Shown: positions 35,652 to 45,767, numbered from the stretch's first letter. The stretch: DNA of 64,000 nucleotides from Filomicrobium sp. (GCA_017792465.1 CP051234.1:2698501-2762500), one strand, 5' to 3'. Notes: generated by a model from the letters alone, not told the origin. Program-made: numbers and translations.

Positions 35652-37457
35652 TTAATAGACGCGGGCTTTCGGCTCGATGTAATGCATCTCGTTGGTCATC
35701 GTGTAGGTGTGGACCGGACGGTAGTCGAGGGTGATCGCGCGTCCGGCGCAATCGGCCCAGGCGAGCGTATGTTTCATCCATTCCGCGTCGTTGCGGTCCG
35801 GATAGTCTTCGCGGGCGTGAGCGCCACGGCTTTCGGTCCGGTTGGAAGCCCCCGTGACGGTGACGGCAGCCTGCGAGATCAGGTTGTCGTATTCGAGCGT
35901 TTCGATGAGGTCGGAGTTCCAGACCAGCGAGCGGTCGGAGACGCGGACGTCTTCGGAGCCCTTCCAGATCTCGTTGATGAGATCGACGCCTTCGGCGAGC
36001 ACCGGACCGTCGCGGAAGACGGCGCAGTTCGACTGCATGACCTTTTGCATTTTCAAGCGCAGCTCAGCAGTTGGCGTGCCGCCGGTAGCGAAGCGGAAGC
36101 GATCGAGACGTGCGATGGCCGCTTCGGATGCGTCGGAGGGCAGATCCTGGTGGCTGCCCGGTTCGACGACTTCGGCGCAACGCAGACCAGCGGCTCGTCC
36201 GAAGACGACGAGGTCGATCAGCGAATTGGAGCCCAAACGGTTAGCGCCGTGAACCGAGACGCAGGCGGCTTCGCCGATCGCCATCAGACCTGGGACGACG
36301 TGATCGGGGTTGCCGTCTTTCAGGGTGACGACCTCGCCGTGGTAGTTGGTTGGAATGCCGCCCATGTTGTAGTGGACAGTCGGGATCACAGGGATCGGCT
36401 GGCGGCGCAAGTCAACACCAGCAAAGACCTTGGCGTTTTCGGTGATGCCAGGCAGGCGCTCAGCCAGGATCTTGGGATCGAGGTGATCGAGGTGAAGGTA
36501 GATGTGGTCGCCTTCGGGACCGACACCGCGGCCATCGCGGATTTCCATCGTCATCGAACGGGAGACGACGTCGCGCGAGGCGAGGTCCTTCGCCGAGGGT
36601 GCGTAGCGCTCCATGAAGCGCTCGCCTTCGGAGTTCGTCAGATAGCCGCCTTCGCCGCGGGCGCCTTCGGTGATGAGGACGCCGGCACCGTAGATGCCGG
36701 TCGGGTGGAACTGGACGAATTCCATATCCTGGAGTGGCAGGCCGGCGCGCAGGACCATCGCGCCGCCGTCGCCGGTGCAGGTGTGGGCCGAGGTACATGA
36801 GAAGTATGCGCGGCCGAAGCCGCCGGTGGCGAGGATCGTGCGCTTGGCGCGGAAGCGATGGATGGTGCCGTCTTCAATCGACATGGCGACGAGGCCGCGG
36901 CAGGCGCCTTCGGAATCCATCATCAGGTCGAGGGCGAAATACTCGATGAAGAATTCCGCCGAGTAGCGCAGCGACTGACCGTAAAGCGTGTGGAGCATGG
37001 CGTGACCGGTGCGGTCGGCTGCGGCGCATGTGCGCTGAGCCGGCGGGCCTTCGCCGAATTCGGTCGTCATGCCGCCGAAGGGGCGCTGGTAGATGCGGCC
37101 GTCTTCGGTGCGCGAGAACGGCACGCCGTAGTGCTCCAACTCATAGACGGCTGCCGGAGCGTGTCGGCAGAGGTACTCGATGGAATCCTGGTCGCCCAGC
37201 CAGTCCGAGCCTTTGACGGTGTCGTACATGTGCCAGCGCCAGTTGTCCGGGCCCATGTTCCCGAGCGAAGCGGCGACGCCGCCTTGGGCGGCAACGGTGT
37301 GCGAACGGGTCGGGAAGACCTTCGTGACGCAGGCCGTCTTCAATCCGGCTTCAGCGCAGCCAAGCGTCGCGCGCAAGCCCGCGCCGCCAGCTCCGACGAC
37401 GACGACGTCGTAGGTGTGGTCAATGATCGTATAGGCCTTGCCGTTGGTCGCAGCCAT
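35652..37457 (-). CDS. sdhA: Succinate dehydrogenase flavoprotein subunit
   Basis: 601 residues with GAGAGG before ATG 37457. FAD-binding [15 protein letters not shown], the histidine that binds FAD covalently in [10 protein letters not shown], and active-site residues in HPTGIYG and [19 protein letters not shown]. It oxidises succinate to fumarate in complex II on the cytoplasmic face. Third gene of the sdhCDA unit. Confidence 0.98.
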   Translation of the reverse strand: MAATNGKAYTIIDHTYDVVVVGAGGAGLRATLGCAEAGLKTACVTKVFPTRSHTVAAQGGVAASLGNMGPDNWRWHMYDTVKGSDWLGDQDSIEYLCRHAPAAVYELEHYGVPFSRTEDGRIYQRPFGGMTTEFGEGPPAQRTCAAADRTGHAMLHTLYGQSLRYSAEFFIEYFALDLMMDSEGACRGLVAMSIEDGTIHRFRAKRTILATGGFGRAYFSCTSAHTCTGDGGAMVLRAGLPLQDMEFVQFHPTGIYGAGVLITEGARGEGGYLTNSEGERFMERYAPSAKDLASRDVVSRSMTMEIRDGRGVGPEGDHIYLHLDHLDPKILAERLPGITENAKVFAGVDLRRQPIPVIPTVHYNMGGIPTNYHGEVVTLKDGNPDHVVPGLMAIGEAACVSVHGANRLGSNSLIDLVVFGRAAGLRCAEVVEPGSHQDLPSDASEAAIARLDRFRFATGGTPTAELRLKMQKVMQSNCAVFRDGPVLAEGVDLINEIWKGSEDVRVSDRSLVWNSDLIETLEYDNLISQAAVTVTGASNRTESRGAHAREDYPDRNDAEWMKHTLAWADCAGRAITLDYRPVHTYTMTNEMHYIEPKARVY

Positions 37458-37521
37458 TCGTTGCCTCTCAATTCAAGTCTTTTGCCTTGTGACGCGACCG
37501 AAGCCCGCCATCCGGCATCAA

Positions 37522-37899
37522 TCAAGCGAAACTGAGTTTGAGGATCGCCCAGACGCATGCCGCGCCGACGAGGATCGCGAAGAAGTTATTGAGCAGGAGA
37601 AGGAGGATCTTCGAGCTCTCCTGGTGGACGTAGTCTTCGATCACAACCTGCATTCCAAGGCGCATATGGATCGTTGACGAAATCACCAGCATCAAAAGCA
37701 GGATGGCGTTGATGGGGTTCGCCAAGGTCGCCTTGACGGTTTCGTAATCGGCGCCGGCCAGGCTGGCGATGAGCCAGACCAGAAACAGTCCGAGAACAAG
37801 GTTGGCGACCGCGGTCACACGCTGCAGCCAGAAATGGTCGGCGCCTTCTTTGGCCGAACCCAGGTGCCGCACGTTCTTTAGCGGAGTGCGCATGCTCAT
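37522..37899 (-). CDS. sdhD: Succinate dehydrogenase membrane anchor subunit D
   Basis: 125 residues, three membrane helices. The conserved N-terminal HFWLQRVTAVANL and SSTIHMRLGMQVVIEDYVH (haem/quinone region with His and the Asp-Tyr pair) fit SdhD. It anchors complex II with SdhC and forms part of the ubiquinone site. Confidence 0.93.
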   Translation of the reverse strand: MSMRTPLKNVRHLGSAKEGADHFWLQRVTAVANLVLGLFLVWLIASLAGADYETVKATLANPINAILLLMLVISSTIHMRLGMQVVIEDYVHQESSKILLLLLNNFFAILVGAACVWAILKLSFA

Positions 37900-37935
37900 G
37901 GGGGAGGTTCCTAAATTCGAATTCGAGACGGGAAA

Positions 37936-38343
37936 TCAGCCGGCGAAACCGACGGCAGCCCAGATGAGAAGCGTTCCGATGACGGAGACGAAACCGGTCA
38001 TAAACGACAGCATTTTCACGCTGCCAATATCCAATCCACGGCACGTGTCCCAGATGAAATGGCGGATGCCGCCCATCATGTGATGCAGCAGCGCCCAGGT
38101 GAAGCCGAACATGACGACCTTGCCGAGCAGGCTGCCGAAGATGCCGTTGACGTAATTGAAGTAGTCCGCTCCGACAGCCGCCGCCGTCAGCCACCAGGCA
38201 AGCAAGATAAATCCAAAATACAAGGCGACGCCGGTCATTCGGTGCAGAATCGACATGACCATATTGATGAGCGGCCGGTAGACCTGGAGGTGGGGTGACA
38301 TTGGCCGGTTGGCGTTGCCTGCCGCGGCTCTCACATCGGACAT
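37936..38343 (-). CDS. sdhC: Succinate dehydrogenase cytochrome b556 subunit C
   Basis: 135 residues from ATG 38343 with GGAG upstream. Three membrane helices; RPMSPHLQVYRP and SILHRMTGVALYFG are the SdhC signature, and HHMMGGIRHFIWD holds the haem-ligand histidine. First gene of the sdhCDA unit. Confidence 0.95.
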   Translation of the reverse strand: MSDVRAAAGNANRPMSPHLQVYRPLINMVMSILHRMTGVALYFGFILLAWWLTAAAVGADYFNYVNGIFGSLLGKVVMFGFTWALLHHMMGGIRHFIWDTCRGLDIGSVKMLSFMTGFVSVIGTLLIWAAVGFAG

Positions 38344-38535
38344 TCGTTTCTCCACATTAGTGTGCGGTAGAAGGCTTATTCACCAGATGTTCGTAACGCG
38401 ATTGTTGCGATGCGGCAATTCACCTAACGACAAAGCATCGATGGTACACCATATGCCAAATAGCATTAGGCGCGCGCACGGGGGTCTGCGGGCGTTGCGA
38501 CGTTTGAGAGCGGGATTTTCAGATGCGCGAAGCGG

Positions 38536-39513
38536 TCAGTCCAGCGAATTGACGATAGAACGGCCGAGACCGAATCCGCTTTCGAATGCGTGCTCCGCCA
38601 GCCGGCCCAGGCACCAATCGCCTGCGACGCCGACGCGGGCCTCAGTCGAATAGACGAAGCTTTCGCTCAAGTGGCGCTCAACAAGCCCGTATTTCCACAA
38701 ATGTGCGGACATCTGGGACGGTTGAACCGCGGGAAGTCCGAAAATATTGGTGACTTCATTCCAGAGTTCTTCGGCGACGGCCTCGGCATCGGCGTCTTCG
38801 ACTTCGCGGCTCCACTGAGGCGAAGCATGGACGACGACCGTCTCACCACGCGTCCCGCGGCCGGGTTTGGAATTGTTGCGGGCAATCCATCGGATGCCTT
38901 CGGACATATCCGAATAGACGTCCTGTTCTGGCAAAGTGCGCTCGTCAAGGCGCACCATCAGGGCCCAGCAAGGCGCCAGCCGGGCGCGTGCAAGATGGCT
39001 GGCCATTTCGTTCAACGGCCCGAGCATGAGCTGTGCTTGCGGAGCTGGAACGCAAACCGCGATGGCGTCGAAGGGACCAGCCGAAGACTTGTCGGCGAAC
39101 CAGATCTGCCAGCCTTTTGGACCTTTTGAAATGGTGTGGACCTGACGCTCGGTGTGGATCCTGACGCCTTCGGCAAGGGGCCTGACGATCGATGCCATGC
39201 CGGGGACGCCGACATACCAATTGGCGACAGTGCCCTGCTGATTATTTGGACCGGTGGTCACGCGCGGCGTCCACGCGGCGGCATAACCTGAGCCAACAAG
39301 TTCGTCGACGAATTCGCGGAACTGGGCGGAGCGGGCGGTAATGTACTGGGCGCCGTGATCGTATGGCACGAGGCCGTTGCGCATGGTCGCCATGCGGCCG
39401 CCGACGATGCGGTCGGCTTCGAAAACCTCAACGTAATGGCCGGCACGACGCAGTACGCGAGCACACGAAAGGCCCGCAAGTCCTGCGCCAATAACCGCTG
39501 TGCGGTGAGTCAC
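38536..39513 (-). CDS. NAD(P)/FAD-dependent oxidoreductase, amine-oxidase/renalase-like
   Basis: 325 residues. N-terminal dinucleotide-binding VIGAGLAGLSCARVLRRAG, the GG-motif RIVGGRMATMRNG and YDHGAQYIT, as in renalase-like proteins; the C-terminal GVAGDWCLGRLAEHAFESG closes the FAD site. Bacterial renalase-like enzymes oxidise off-target isomers of NAD(P)H, but other members differ, so the substrate is open. Cytoplasmic, monocistronic. Confidence 0.82.
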   Translation of the reverse strand: MTHRTAVIGAGLAGLSCARVLRRAGHYVEVFEADRIVGGRMATMRNGLVPYDHGAQYITARSAQFREFVDELVGSGYAAAWTPRVTTGPNNQQGTVANWYVGVPGMASIVRPLAEGVRIHTERQVHTISKGPKGWQIWFADKSSAGPFDAIAVCVPAPQAQLMLGPLNEMASHLARARLAPCWALMVRLDERTLPEQDVYSDMSEGIRWIARNNSKPGRGTRGETVVVHASPQWSREVEDADAEAVAEELWNEVTNIFGLPAVQPSQMSAHLWKYGLVERHLSESFVYSTEARVGVAGDWCLGRLAEHAFESGFGLGRSIVNSLD

Positions 39514-39871
39514 CAGTATCGCCCCTTCGGCCGCAGCTGCTCATGGTCAGCTGCAAGGATTTGATTGTTCCCCAATCTTGGGAGAGTTTCATGAGTTTCA
39601 AGAGATCTGCACCCATTCGAGCAAATCCCCTTGAGTAATAGACAAGGCGAAGCTTGTCCGAAAATCTCTACAGCCACGAAACTATCGCGCTCAACACTGC
39701 AGTTGTACACTTAAGAAATAGGCAAAAATCGATCTCAGAACTGACGTTGTAGAAAAAATGTTACTGTTACTGTGACGTTCTTGTAGGAAAAAGGAACGCC
39801 CAGGGTGGCAATGCTCAACCCTGCTCGGCGCGTTGTCGAACAGTCAATGGCCGGCCGATCCCGAAATGTCT
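39514..39871. other. Gene-free stretch between the oxidoreductase and mch
   Basis: 358 bases. The oxidoreductase promoter is expected at the left. An AT-rich part near 39720-39795 includes TGTTACTGTTACTGTGACG, a short tandem TGTTAC. No ORF with a start signal, no terminator of standard form. Confidence 0.4.
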
Positions 39872-40930
39872 TCAGCGCGGAAGCACCAGCCAGGCATCGA
39901 GATCTAGGATCACACCCTCATGATACTTGCCGTCGTCCAGTTTCAGCGGATGGTCTTCGCAAGACTGGTTGCGGGTTGCGATGAGCCTGACGCGCAACGC
40001 TCCGACATCGCTGCGGCCAGGGATTTCGGCAACTTCCAAAACCTCTGACCAAGCATAGACCGTATCGCCCGCAAACAGCGGGGCAACGTGGCGGCCGGCG
40101 TTGATTCCCGCTAGGTGGAAGGCGTTGCCCAGTCCGTTGAACGAGAGCGCGCGCGCCAGCGAAATGACAACGCCACCGTAGATCAGACGGCGTCCGAAAC
40201 GGCCTTTGGCTTCGGTATGCTGATTGAAGTGAACCTTTGCGGTGTTCTGGTAGAGACGCGTGGCGATCTGGTGTTCGGCTTCTTCGACCGTCATGCCGTC
40301 GACGTGATCGATTTTCTCGCCGACCTCGTAATCTCCCCAGCGATGCGGACTGCCGGCCAGATCGAAGTCGTACTTACTCAGATCGAGATCCGGCAATGCT
40401 TCGCCGAGCCGGGCTGGATCCACGCGCTCGGGCAGCTCGGGCACGACAGCTTCGGGTGCAGGCGATTTTTCATCGCGCTTGCGGACCATGACCCAGCGAA
40501 CGTATTCGAGCACCTTTTCGCCGTTCTCGTCCGAACCGGTCGAGCGGACATAAACCGTTCCGGTCTTGCCGTTGGAGTTCTCCTTGACGCCGATGACTTC
40601 AGACACCGTCGACAACGTTGTGCCGGGATAGACGGGCTTCAAGAATCGGCAGTCTGCATATCCGAGATTGGCAACCGCGTTGAGAGAGACGTCCGGTACG
40701 GTCTTGCCGAAAACCGTATGGAAAACGAGCATGTCGTCGAGCGGGTTTTGCGGATAACCGATGGCGCGGGCGAAAGCGTCTGAGGATTGAACCGCAAAGC
40801 GTGGGCCATAAAGACCCATGTAAAGCGCCGCATCGCCCGACGTCACGGTGCGCGGCGTGGCGTGTTTGATCAGCTGGCCTGGATAGAAGTCTTCGAAGTA
40901 GTTCCCAGGATTTGTTTTTGTCGTTGCCAT
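39872..40930 (-). CDS. mch: Mesaconyl-CoA hydratase (beta-methylmalyl-CoA dehydratase)
   Basis: 352 residues, two fused hotdog (MaoC-like) domains. Conserved parts are FEDFYPGQLIKHATPRTVT, GDAALYMGLYGPRFA and RRLIYGGVVISLARALSFNG. The enzyme hydrates mesaconyl-CoA to beta-methylmalyl-CoA, a step of the ethylmalonyl-CoA pathway used by isocitrate-lyase-negative alphaproteobacteria to grow on C1/C2 compounds. It follows the CitE-family gene at 40999 in the same direction, which fits a shared pathway. Confidence 0.92.
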   Translation of the reverse strand: MATTKTNPGNYFEDFYPGQLIKHATPRTVTSGDAALYMGLYGPRFAVQSSDAFARAIGYPQNPLDDMLVFHTVFGKTVPDVSLNAVANLGYADCRFLKPVYPGTTLSTVSEVIGVKENSNGKTGTVYVRSTGSDENGEKVLEYVRWVMVRKRDEKSPAPEAVVPELPERVDPARLGEALPDLDLSKYDFDLAGSPHRWGDYEVGEKIDHVDGMTVEEAEHQIATRLYQNTAKVHFNQHTEAKGRFGRRLIYGGVVISLARALSFNGLGNAFHLAGINAGRHVAPLFAGDTVYAWSEVLEVAEIPGRSDVGALRVRLIATRNQSCEDHPLKLDDGKYHEGVILDLDAWLVLPR

Positions 40931-40998
40931 GCTGCTCAGTCGTCTCCAGTTCGTGTGCTAATTCGCGCGCCGGCGATTTGTCCGGCGCGCCGTCGTTG

Positions 40999-41880
40999 TT
41001 ATTTGCCCATATCCGAGATCGCTTCAGCGATTGCGACCGTGCGCTCAGCCATATGCAAATGCAGGCGCTCGACCATCTTGCCTTCGACCGTGATGACACC
41101 GAGAGAAGCGTTTTGCGGTTCGGCAAAAGCGGCGATGATCTTGCGCGACCAAGCGACCTCGTCTTCGGATGGCGAGAAGATCTCGTTGGTGATCTCAACC
41201 TGGCCGGGGTGGATCAGCGTCTTGCCGTCCATGCCCAGGGTGCGGCCGTGCTCACATTCGCTGCGCAGGCCGTCGAGATCGCGGAAATCGTTGTAGACGC
41301 CGTCGAGAACATCGAGGCCGTAGGCGCGGGCGGCGACAATCGTCATTGCCAGCCAGGGAACCACAGCGAAGCGGTCCTTGTAGGCGCGCGCGTGCGATTC
41401 CTTGATCAAGTCGTTGGTGCCCATGACGAGGCAGGTCAGGCGGTGCTCGCGCTCGATACCGGCCATTGCGATTTCGCGCGTGTTGAGGATCGACATGGGT
41501 GTTTCCATCATCGCCCACAGCATCGTCTTATCGGGAGCGTTATAGGCGGTGACGACCTTGGCGGCCGAGATGATGTCGCCCGGGCGGCCGACCTTCGGGA
41601 CGAGGATGGCATCGGGTCCGGCTTCGGACGCGGCTTTGAGATCGTCCGCACCCCATGGGGTTTCCAAAGCATTGACACGGATGATGAGTTCGCGCTTGCC
41701 GTAACCACCGCTACGCACAGCTGCGCAGACCTTCTCGCGCGCTTCGATCTTGGCATCCGGAGCGACAGCGTCCTCCAAATCGAGGATCAAAGCGTCAGCA
41801 GGGATAGACTTCGCCTTTTCAAGGGCGCGTACGTTCGATCCAGGCATGTAGAGTACGCTGCGGCGGGGGCGGACATCCAT
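40999..41880 (-). CDS. mcl2: CitE-family (3S)-malyl-CoA thioesterase / malyl-CoA lyase (Mcl2-type)
   Basis: 294 residues from ATG 41880 with AGGAGAG upstream. CitE TIM barrel: RRSVLYMPGSNVRALEKA, LDLEDAVAPDAK, the metal/CoA sites in RVNALETPWG and WAMMETPMSILN, and DGKTLIHPGQVEI. The length and the LYMPGSN start match (3S)-malyl-CoA thioesterase (Mcl2) of Rhodobacter better than the 318-residue Mcl1 lyase, which has a different N-terminus. In the ethylmalonyl-CoA pathway Mcl1 cleaves methylmalyl-CoA and malyl-CoA, and Mcl2 hydrolyses malyl-CoA to malate. Lyase activity cannot be excluded. Confidence 0.82.
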   Translation of the reverse strand: MDVRPRRSVLYMPGSNVRALEKAKSIPADALILDLEDAVAPDAKIEAREKVCAAVRSGGYGKRELIIRVNALETPWGADDLKAASEAGPDAILVPKVGRPGDIISAAKVVTAYNAPDKTMLWAMMETPMSILNTREIAMAGIEREHRLTCLVMGTNDLIKESHARAYKDRFAVVPWLAMTIVAARAYGLDVLDGVYNDFRDLDGLRSECEHGRTLGMDGKTLIHPGQVEITNEIFSPSEDEVAWSRKIIAAFAEPQNASLGVITVEGKMVERLHLHMAERTVAIAEAISDMGK

Positions 41881-42181
41881 GCAAAGCTCTCCTCTTCTTG
41901 TCGTTTGTGGTTCTTGCTGGCAGTGGTTGCCGACCGCGCATCGGTACTCACCGGGGAGGCGTGTCATGGTGCGGTGCGACATTTGTAGTCAAGAGCGCGA
42001 AAAACGCAAATTGACTTAGTGCGAATGTATTTCCAGGTTGAGTGCCGGGAAAGCTGGGCCGTTCCAGGCACATGTATTATACTTGCGATTGGCCGCGGGG
42101 CCCCGATATCGCCAGCGACAGACGCTGCCGAGAGAACTGTGTGCCCGGTGGTCCGGCACATGGCACCGGGAAACCAAATTC

Positions 42182-42988
42182 GTGGCCAAAATCCTTGCGA
42201 TATCGTCGTTTGTCGCCAGCGGGCACGTTGGCCTTCGCGCCATCGTTCCCGCGCTACAGGCGCTTGGACACGAAACCATCGCAGCCCCCAGCGTCGTCCT
42301 TTCCAATCATTACGGATATCCCAACGTCGGCGGCAGCCGAGTGGCGCCTCAGGACCTGCAAGGGATGTTCCGAGCGCTTGAGATTAACGGTGCGCTCAGA
42401 GGTGTCGAAGCGGTACTTACGGGCTATTTTCCAAGTCTGGCGCATGCTTCGACTGCCGAGCGGCTGATCAAGGAGCTCAAATCGAGAAACCCGGCGCTCA
42501 TTTACCTCTGCGACCCTGTCCTCGGCGATGACCCCGGCGGGCTTTATGTGTCGGAAGAAGTTGCTCATGCCATTCAGTCCGACCTCGTGCCGCTAGCCGA
42601 TATCCTGACACCCAATCGTTTTGAACTTTCCTGGCTGACCGGCGCGAGCGTCGAAAACGTCGAAGGGGCTCATAAAGCCATGCTGCGACTGGGCTGTCCG
42701 TATGTGGCAACGACATCGGTTCCGGGAAGAGACGGGTCGATCGCCAACGTCTATTGCGGAGAAGGCAAACCCGGTCAGGTCCTGGCGCACCGACATGACA
42801 ACGTCCCGCATGGCACGGGCGACTTGTTCGCGGCTCTGCTTCTCGGGCAGCTCCTTGCGAACCAGGCGTTCGAAATGGCTTTCGGGGCGGCCGTCGCCGG
42901 CGTCGAAACGGTGATCGAAGCGAGCCTGGGTCGGGCAGAACTGAACCTTGTCGAGACCCTCCGCCAGGCCATCAGAATCGACAAATAG
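42182..42988 (+). CDS. pdxY: Pyridoxal kinase (PdxY-like)
   Basis: 268 residues from GTG 42182; the frame continues upstream without conserved sequence. PfkB/ribokinase-like fold: AISSFVASGHVGLRAIVPALQALG, YLCDPVLGDDPGGLYV, and the catalytic HGTGDLFAALLLG anion hole with its Asp. Phosphorylates pyridoxal to PLP in the salvage pathway. The start region is slightly unusual (PdxY normally begins with the ILSIQSHV-type strand; here ILAISSFV), so related kinases such as hydroxymethylpyrimidine kinase are less likely alternatives. Confidence 0.82.
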   Translation: MAKILAISSFVASGHVGLRAIVPALQALGHETIAAPSVVLSNHYGYPNVGGSRVAPQDLQGMFRALEINGALRGVEAVLTGYFPSLAHASTAERLIKELKSRNPALIYLCDPVLGDDPGGLYVSEEVAHAIQSDLVPLADILTPNRFELSWLTGASVENVEGAHKAMLRLGCPYVATTSVPGRDGSIANVYCGEGKPGQVLAHRHDNVPHGTGDLFAALLLGQLLANQAFEMAFGAAVAGVETVIEASLGRAELNLVETLRQAIRIDK

Positions 42989-43115
42989 TGCAGCACCGTC
43001 GTGGCCGTTAAACAAAGAGATGCGACCACCTGCCCCGATCCTTGCAAAAGCATTGACGGAATACGACGAAAGGATATTTGATCGTTGGCAAAATAAAACA
43101 AAGGACCAGCGACCG

Positions 43116-43754
43116 ATGGGCTTTCCCGAATACCTCGTCGACCGTTTTCAGCGCTTCAAATTCCGCCATTTCGCGCCAAACTCCAGCCATTACCAAGATC
43201 TGGCGGAGCACGGGCAGAAGCCGGAAGTCATGCTTGTTTCGTGTTGCGACAGCCGCGTCGATCCGGAGACAATCTTCTCGGCCATGCCGGGCGAACTGTT
43301 CGTGGTTCGCAACGTGGCTAACCTCGTTCCGCCGTACGAAACGGGTGGCAATTATCACGGCGTCAGCGCGGCGTTGGAATTCGCGGTCCTGAATTTGAAG
43401 GTCAAGCACATCGTCATCATGGGCCATTCGAGTTGCGGTGGCATCACCGCAGCCTTGAACCGTAGCGCAGCGGAAGAAACGGAAGCCCATTTCATTTCGA
43501 ACTGGATGTCGATGCTCGATGAGGCCAAAAGCCGTTTGAAAATGGCGCATCCGGGAACGACCGAAAAGCACGTGCTTCAGCATAAGATGGAGTGCGCGGG
43601 CATCGTTGCATCGCTGGCGAACCTGCGGACTTTCCCGTGCGTTCAGCAGCTTGAATCGAAAGGCCGGCTGCAGTTGCACGGCGCTCATTTCGATATCGGC
43701 ACCGGGCAGCTTCTGGTGCTCAATGAGGCGACCAAGCAATTCGAAGCTGTTTGA
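43116..43754 (+). CDS. Beta-class carbonic anhydrase
   Basis: 212 residues from ATG 43116 with AAAGGA upstream. Zinc ligands are Cys43 (SCCDSRVDP), His104 and Cys107 (GHSSCGG); Asp45/Arg47 form the catalytic dyad, and VRNVANLVPPYE is conserved. It interconverts CO2 and bicarbonate, supplying carboxylases such as those of the ethylmalonyl-CoA pathway (crotonyl-CoA carboxylase and propionyl-CoA carboxylase). Convergent with ccmG, 42 bases apart. Confidence 0.93.
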   Translation: MGFPEYLVDRFQRFKFRHFAPNSSHYQDLAEHGQKPEVMLVSCCDSRVDPETIFSAMPGELFVVRNVANLVPPYETGGNYHGVSAALEFAVLNLKVKHIVIMGHSSCGGITAALNRSAAEETEAHFISNWMSMLDEAKSRLKMAHPGTTEKHVLQHKMECAGIVASLANLRTFPCVQQLESKGRLQLHGAHFDIGTGQLLVLNEATKQFEAV

Positions 43755-43796
43755 TCGACGCGCCATTGAGGCGATTGGGCAGGCAGACGGCTGGGG

Positions 43797-44405
43797 CTAG
43801 TTCGCAGCCGTCTTGCGGGCCTTTTCGATCTCGGGGATGACCGTATTGATGAGGCTTTTTTCCGAGATCGGGCCGACGTGCTTGAAGGCAATCTTGCCGC
43901 GCCCATCGATGATGAACGTTTCGGGCATGCCATAGACTCCCCACTCGATCGCGCCGCGGCCGTTCGGATCGGTTCCCAGCCGGTCATAAGGATTGCCGTA
44001 ACGCCCGATAAATCGGCGCGCGGCAGAGGACTTGTCTTTGTAGTTCACCCCGTAAATCGCCACGCCGGTCCGCTTCTTCAGCTCCAGTAGCATGGGGTGT
44101 TCCTGAACGCAGGGCACGCACCACGACGCCCAGAAGTTGACGACGGTAACTTTGCCGTCGCTGAGTTCTTTCTGGTCGAACCCAGGCACTTGGTTCTCGC
44201 CAATTCGCAAACCTTCCAGTGGGCCGAATTCAGCGACTGGGGCGGGCTTGCCGATCAGGGCTGAAGGGAGTTTCGACGGGTCGCCGGAAGATAGAGCAAA
44301 GGCGAAGATGAGCGCCAAGATGACGAAAATGACGAGCGGTGCGACGACCCATGCGGTGCGATTGCGGCGCGCGGGTTGTTCGATTTCGGGGTTTTCAGTC
44401 GTCAT
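43797..44405 (-). CDS. ccmG: Cytochrome c biogenesis thioredoxin CcmG/DsbE
   Basis: 202 residues. N-terminal membrane anchor (about 18-38), then a periplasmic thioredoxin fold with FWASWCVPCVQEHPML (Cys96, Cys99). It reduces the CXXCH cysteines of apocytochrome c or CcmH before haem attachment. Its start overlaps ccmD by four bases (ATGA), so the genes are translationally coupled. Confidence 0.95.
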   Translation of the reverse strand: MTTENPEIEQPARRNRTAWVVAPLVIFVILALIFAFALSSGDPSKLPSALIGKPAPVAEFGPLEGLRIGENQVPGFDQKELSDGKVTVVNFWASWCVPCVQEHPMLLELKKRTGVAIYGVNYKDKSSAARRFIGRYGNPYDRLGTDPNGRGAIEWGVYGMPETFIIDGRGKIAFKHVGPISEKSLINTVIPEIEKARKTAAN

Positions 44406-44593
44406 GTGTTTGCCGTGCTCTTGGTTGCCGTCGAACTCTTGGAGCGGCGGCGCGCGCCACGTGCTTCAAGATCTTCAAGCAGTCGCTTCTGGTGGGCGCC
44501 TTCGTAGACGAGCCAAGCGATGAGCCCGGTCAAAACAATGATCGCGGCGGCATAGCTGGCGATAATGAAGGCGGCGTGCGACCCGAGATCCAT
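44402..44593 (-). CDS. ccmD: Haem exporter protein CcmD
   Basis: 63 residues. One membrane helix (about 10-30) followed by a basic cytoplasmic tail, a typical CcmD composition; the position between ccmC and ccmG confirms it. It holds CcmC and CcmE in the CcmABCDE complex and releases holo-CcmE. Confidence 0.9.
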   Translation of the reverse strand: MDLGSHAAFIIASYAAAIIVLTGLIAWLVYEGAHQKRLLEDLEARGARRRSKSSTATKSTANT

Positions 44594-44645
44594 CTTGACT
44601 CCAATTCATTTCTGGCGCGCTCATTCGAGGCCCGGTACCTGTTCG

Positions 44646-45440
44646 TTATTCAGCCGCGGCGACGGCTTCCCTGGCGCGCGCGCGATCGACTTCGGCAATG
44701 CGCAAGGCCTTGACGCGCCGACGCAAAATCTCCGTGCGCATGGCCTTCATGTGCATCGCAAAGAAGGCGAGCGAGAAGCCGAACGCAGACAACAACAGCG
44801 GAATGCGTTGGGAGATATGGATCGTCGAGCCCATGCCGGTCGATGGCTGGTGCAGCGTGTTCCAGGCGGGGATTTCGAGGCCAAGCCAGGGGATCGACAG
44901 ACCCTCGACCGAGATCTTGATAAACGGCAGCAGCGCCACGCCGACCAGCGCCAAAACGGCCGTCAGCTTGGAGGCGAGCGTCTCTTCCTCAATCGAAGAC
45001 CGAAGCGCGATGAGCCCCAAATACAGGAAAAACAGCATCAGCACGGATGTCAGGCGCGCGTCCCAGACCCAGTAGGTCCCCCACATTGGCTTGCCCCAAA
45101 GCGAGCCGGTGACAAGCGCGAGGAACGTGAAAGCGGCACCGATCGGAGCGGCTGCCTTCGCCGACACATCTGCAAGCGGGTGGCGGAACACCAAAAGTCC
45201 GAAGCTTGAGAACGCGACCAACGCATAGCCCATCATGGCGAGCCAGGCGAATGGCACGTGGATGTACATGATGAGGATCGTTTCGCCCTGCTGATAATCG
45301 GGCGGCGCGTTCCAGCCCCGGTACATCGCGTAGGCAATGATGACCGCGGCGGTGGCCGACAGCCAAGGCAGAATAGCCCCGGACAGCGCCATGAAGCGCG
45401 TTGGGTTGGCCAACTTCTGGGTTATGGATTGCGTCTGCAT
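44646..45440 (-). CDS. ccmC: Haem exporter CcmC
   Basis: 264 residues with six membrane helices. The tryptophan-rich WWD signature occurs at about 115-132 (WGKPMWGTYWVWDARLTS), flanked by His61 (YIHVPFAW) and a second conserved His in WNTLHQP, which bind haem. It transfers haem to CcmE on the periplasmic side. It is 327 bases downstream of ccmB, so it may have its own promoter. Confidence 0.96.
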   Translation of the reverse strand: MQTQSITQKLANPTRFMALSGAILPWLSATAAVIIAYAMYRGWNAPPDYQQGETILIMYIHVPFAWLAMMGYALVAFSSFGLLVFRHPLADVSAKAAAPIGAAFTFLALVTGSLWGKPMWGTYWVWDARLTSVLMLFFLYLGLIALRSSIEEETLASKLTAVLALVGVALLPFIKISVEGLSIPWLGLEIPAWNTLHQPSTGMGSTIHISQRIPLLLSAFGFSLAFFAMHMKAMRTEILRRRVKALRIAEVDRARAREAVAAAE

Positions 45441-45767
45441 GATGCTTGCTAATTAAGGGCTAACGGGCGGCTTCGCAATTCACCGTAGTCTCCAGATTGC
45501 GCGGCAATTTGGTCTTTTGGTGCCAATGGTTAGCCCATAGCCCGGCTGGGTTGCAGATTCACGTGAAACAGTCTGTCCACAAGGGCGGTGAAGAACTTTC
45601 TAAAGCTGCCCGTATAGCAGACGTTTGCCGAGGCAATCTTTGACTATTGGCAACCTGGGGTGGATCTTTTCAGAAAGTCTGCGCCAGCAGCCGGCGGATT
45701 GTCCACTTAACAGTTGGCAAGCTTGCGTTCGGGGCGTTTGTTTGGCCTCTCGAAAGCCAATTTCAGG
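45441..45767. other. Gap between ccmB and ccmC
   Basis: 327 bases without a supported gene. The frames seen here are antisense or lack start sites. It probably holds a ccmC promoter. No repeat or terminator of standard form recognised. Confidence 0.4.
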
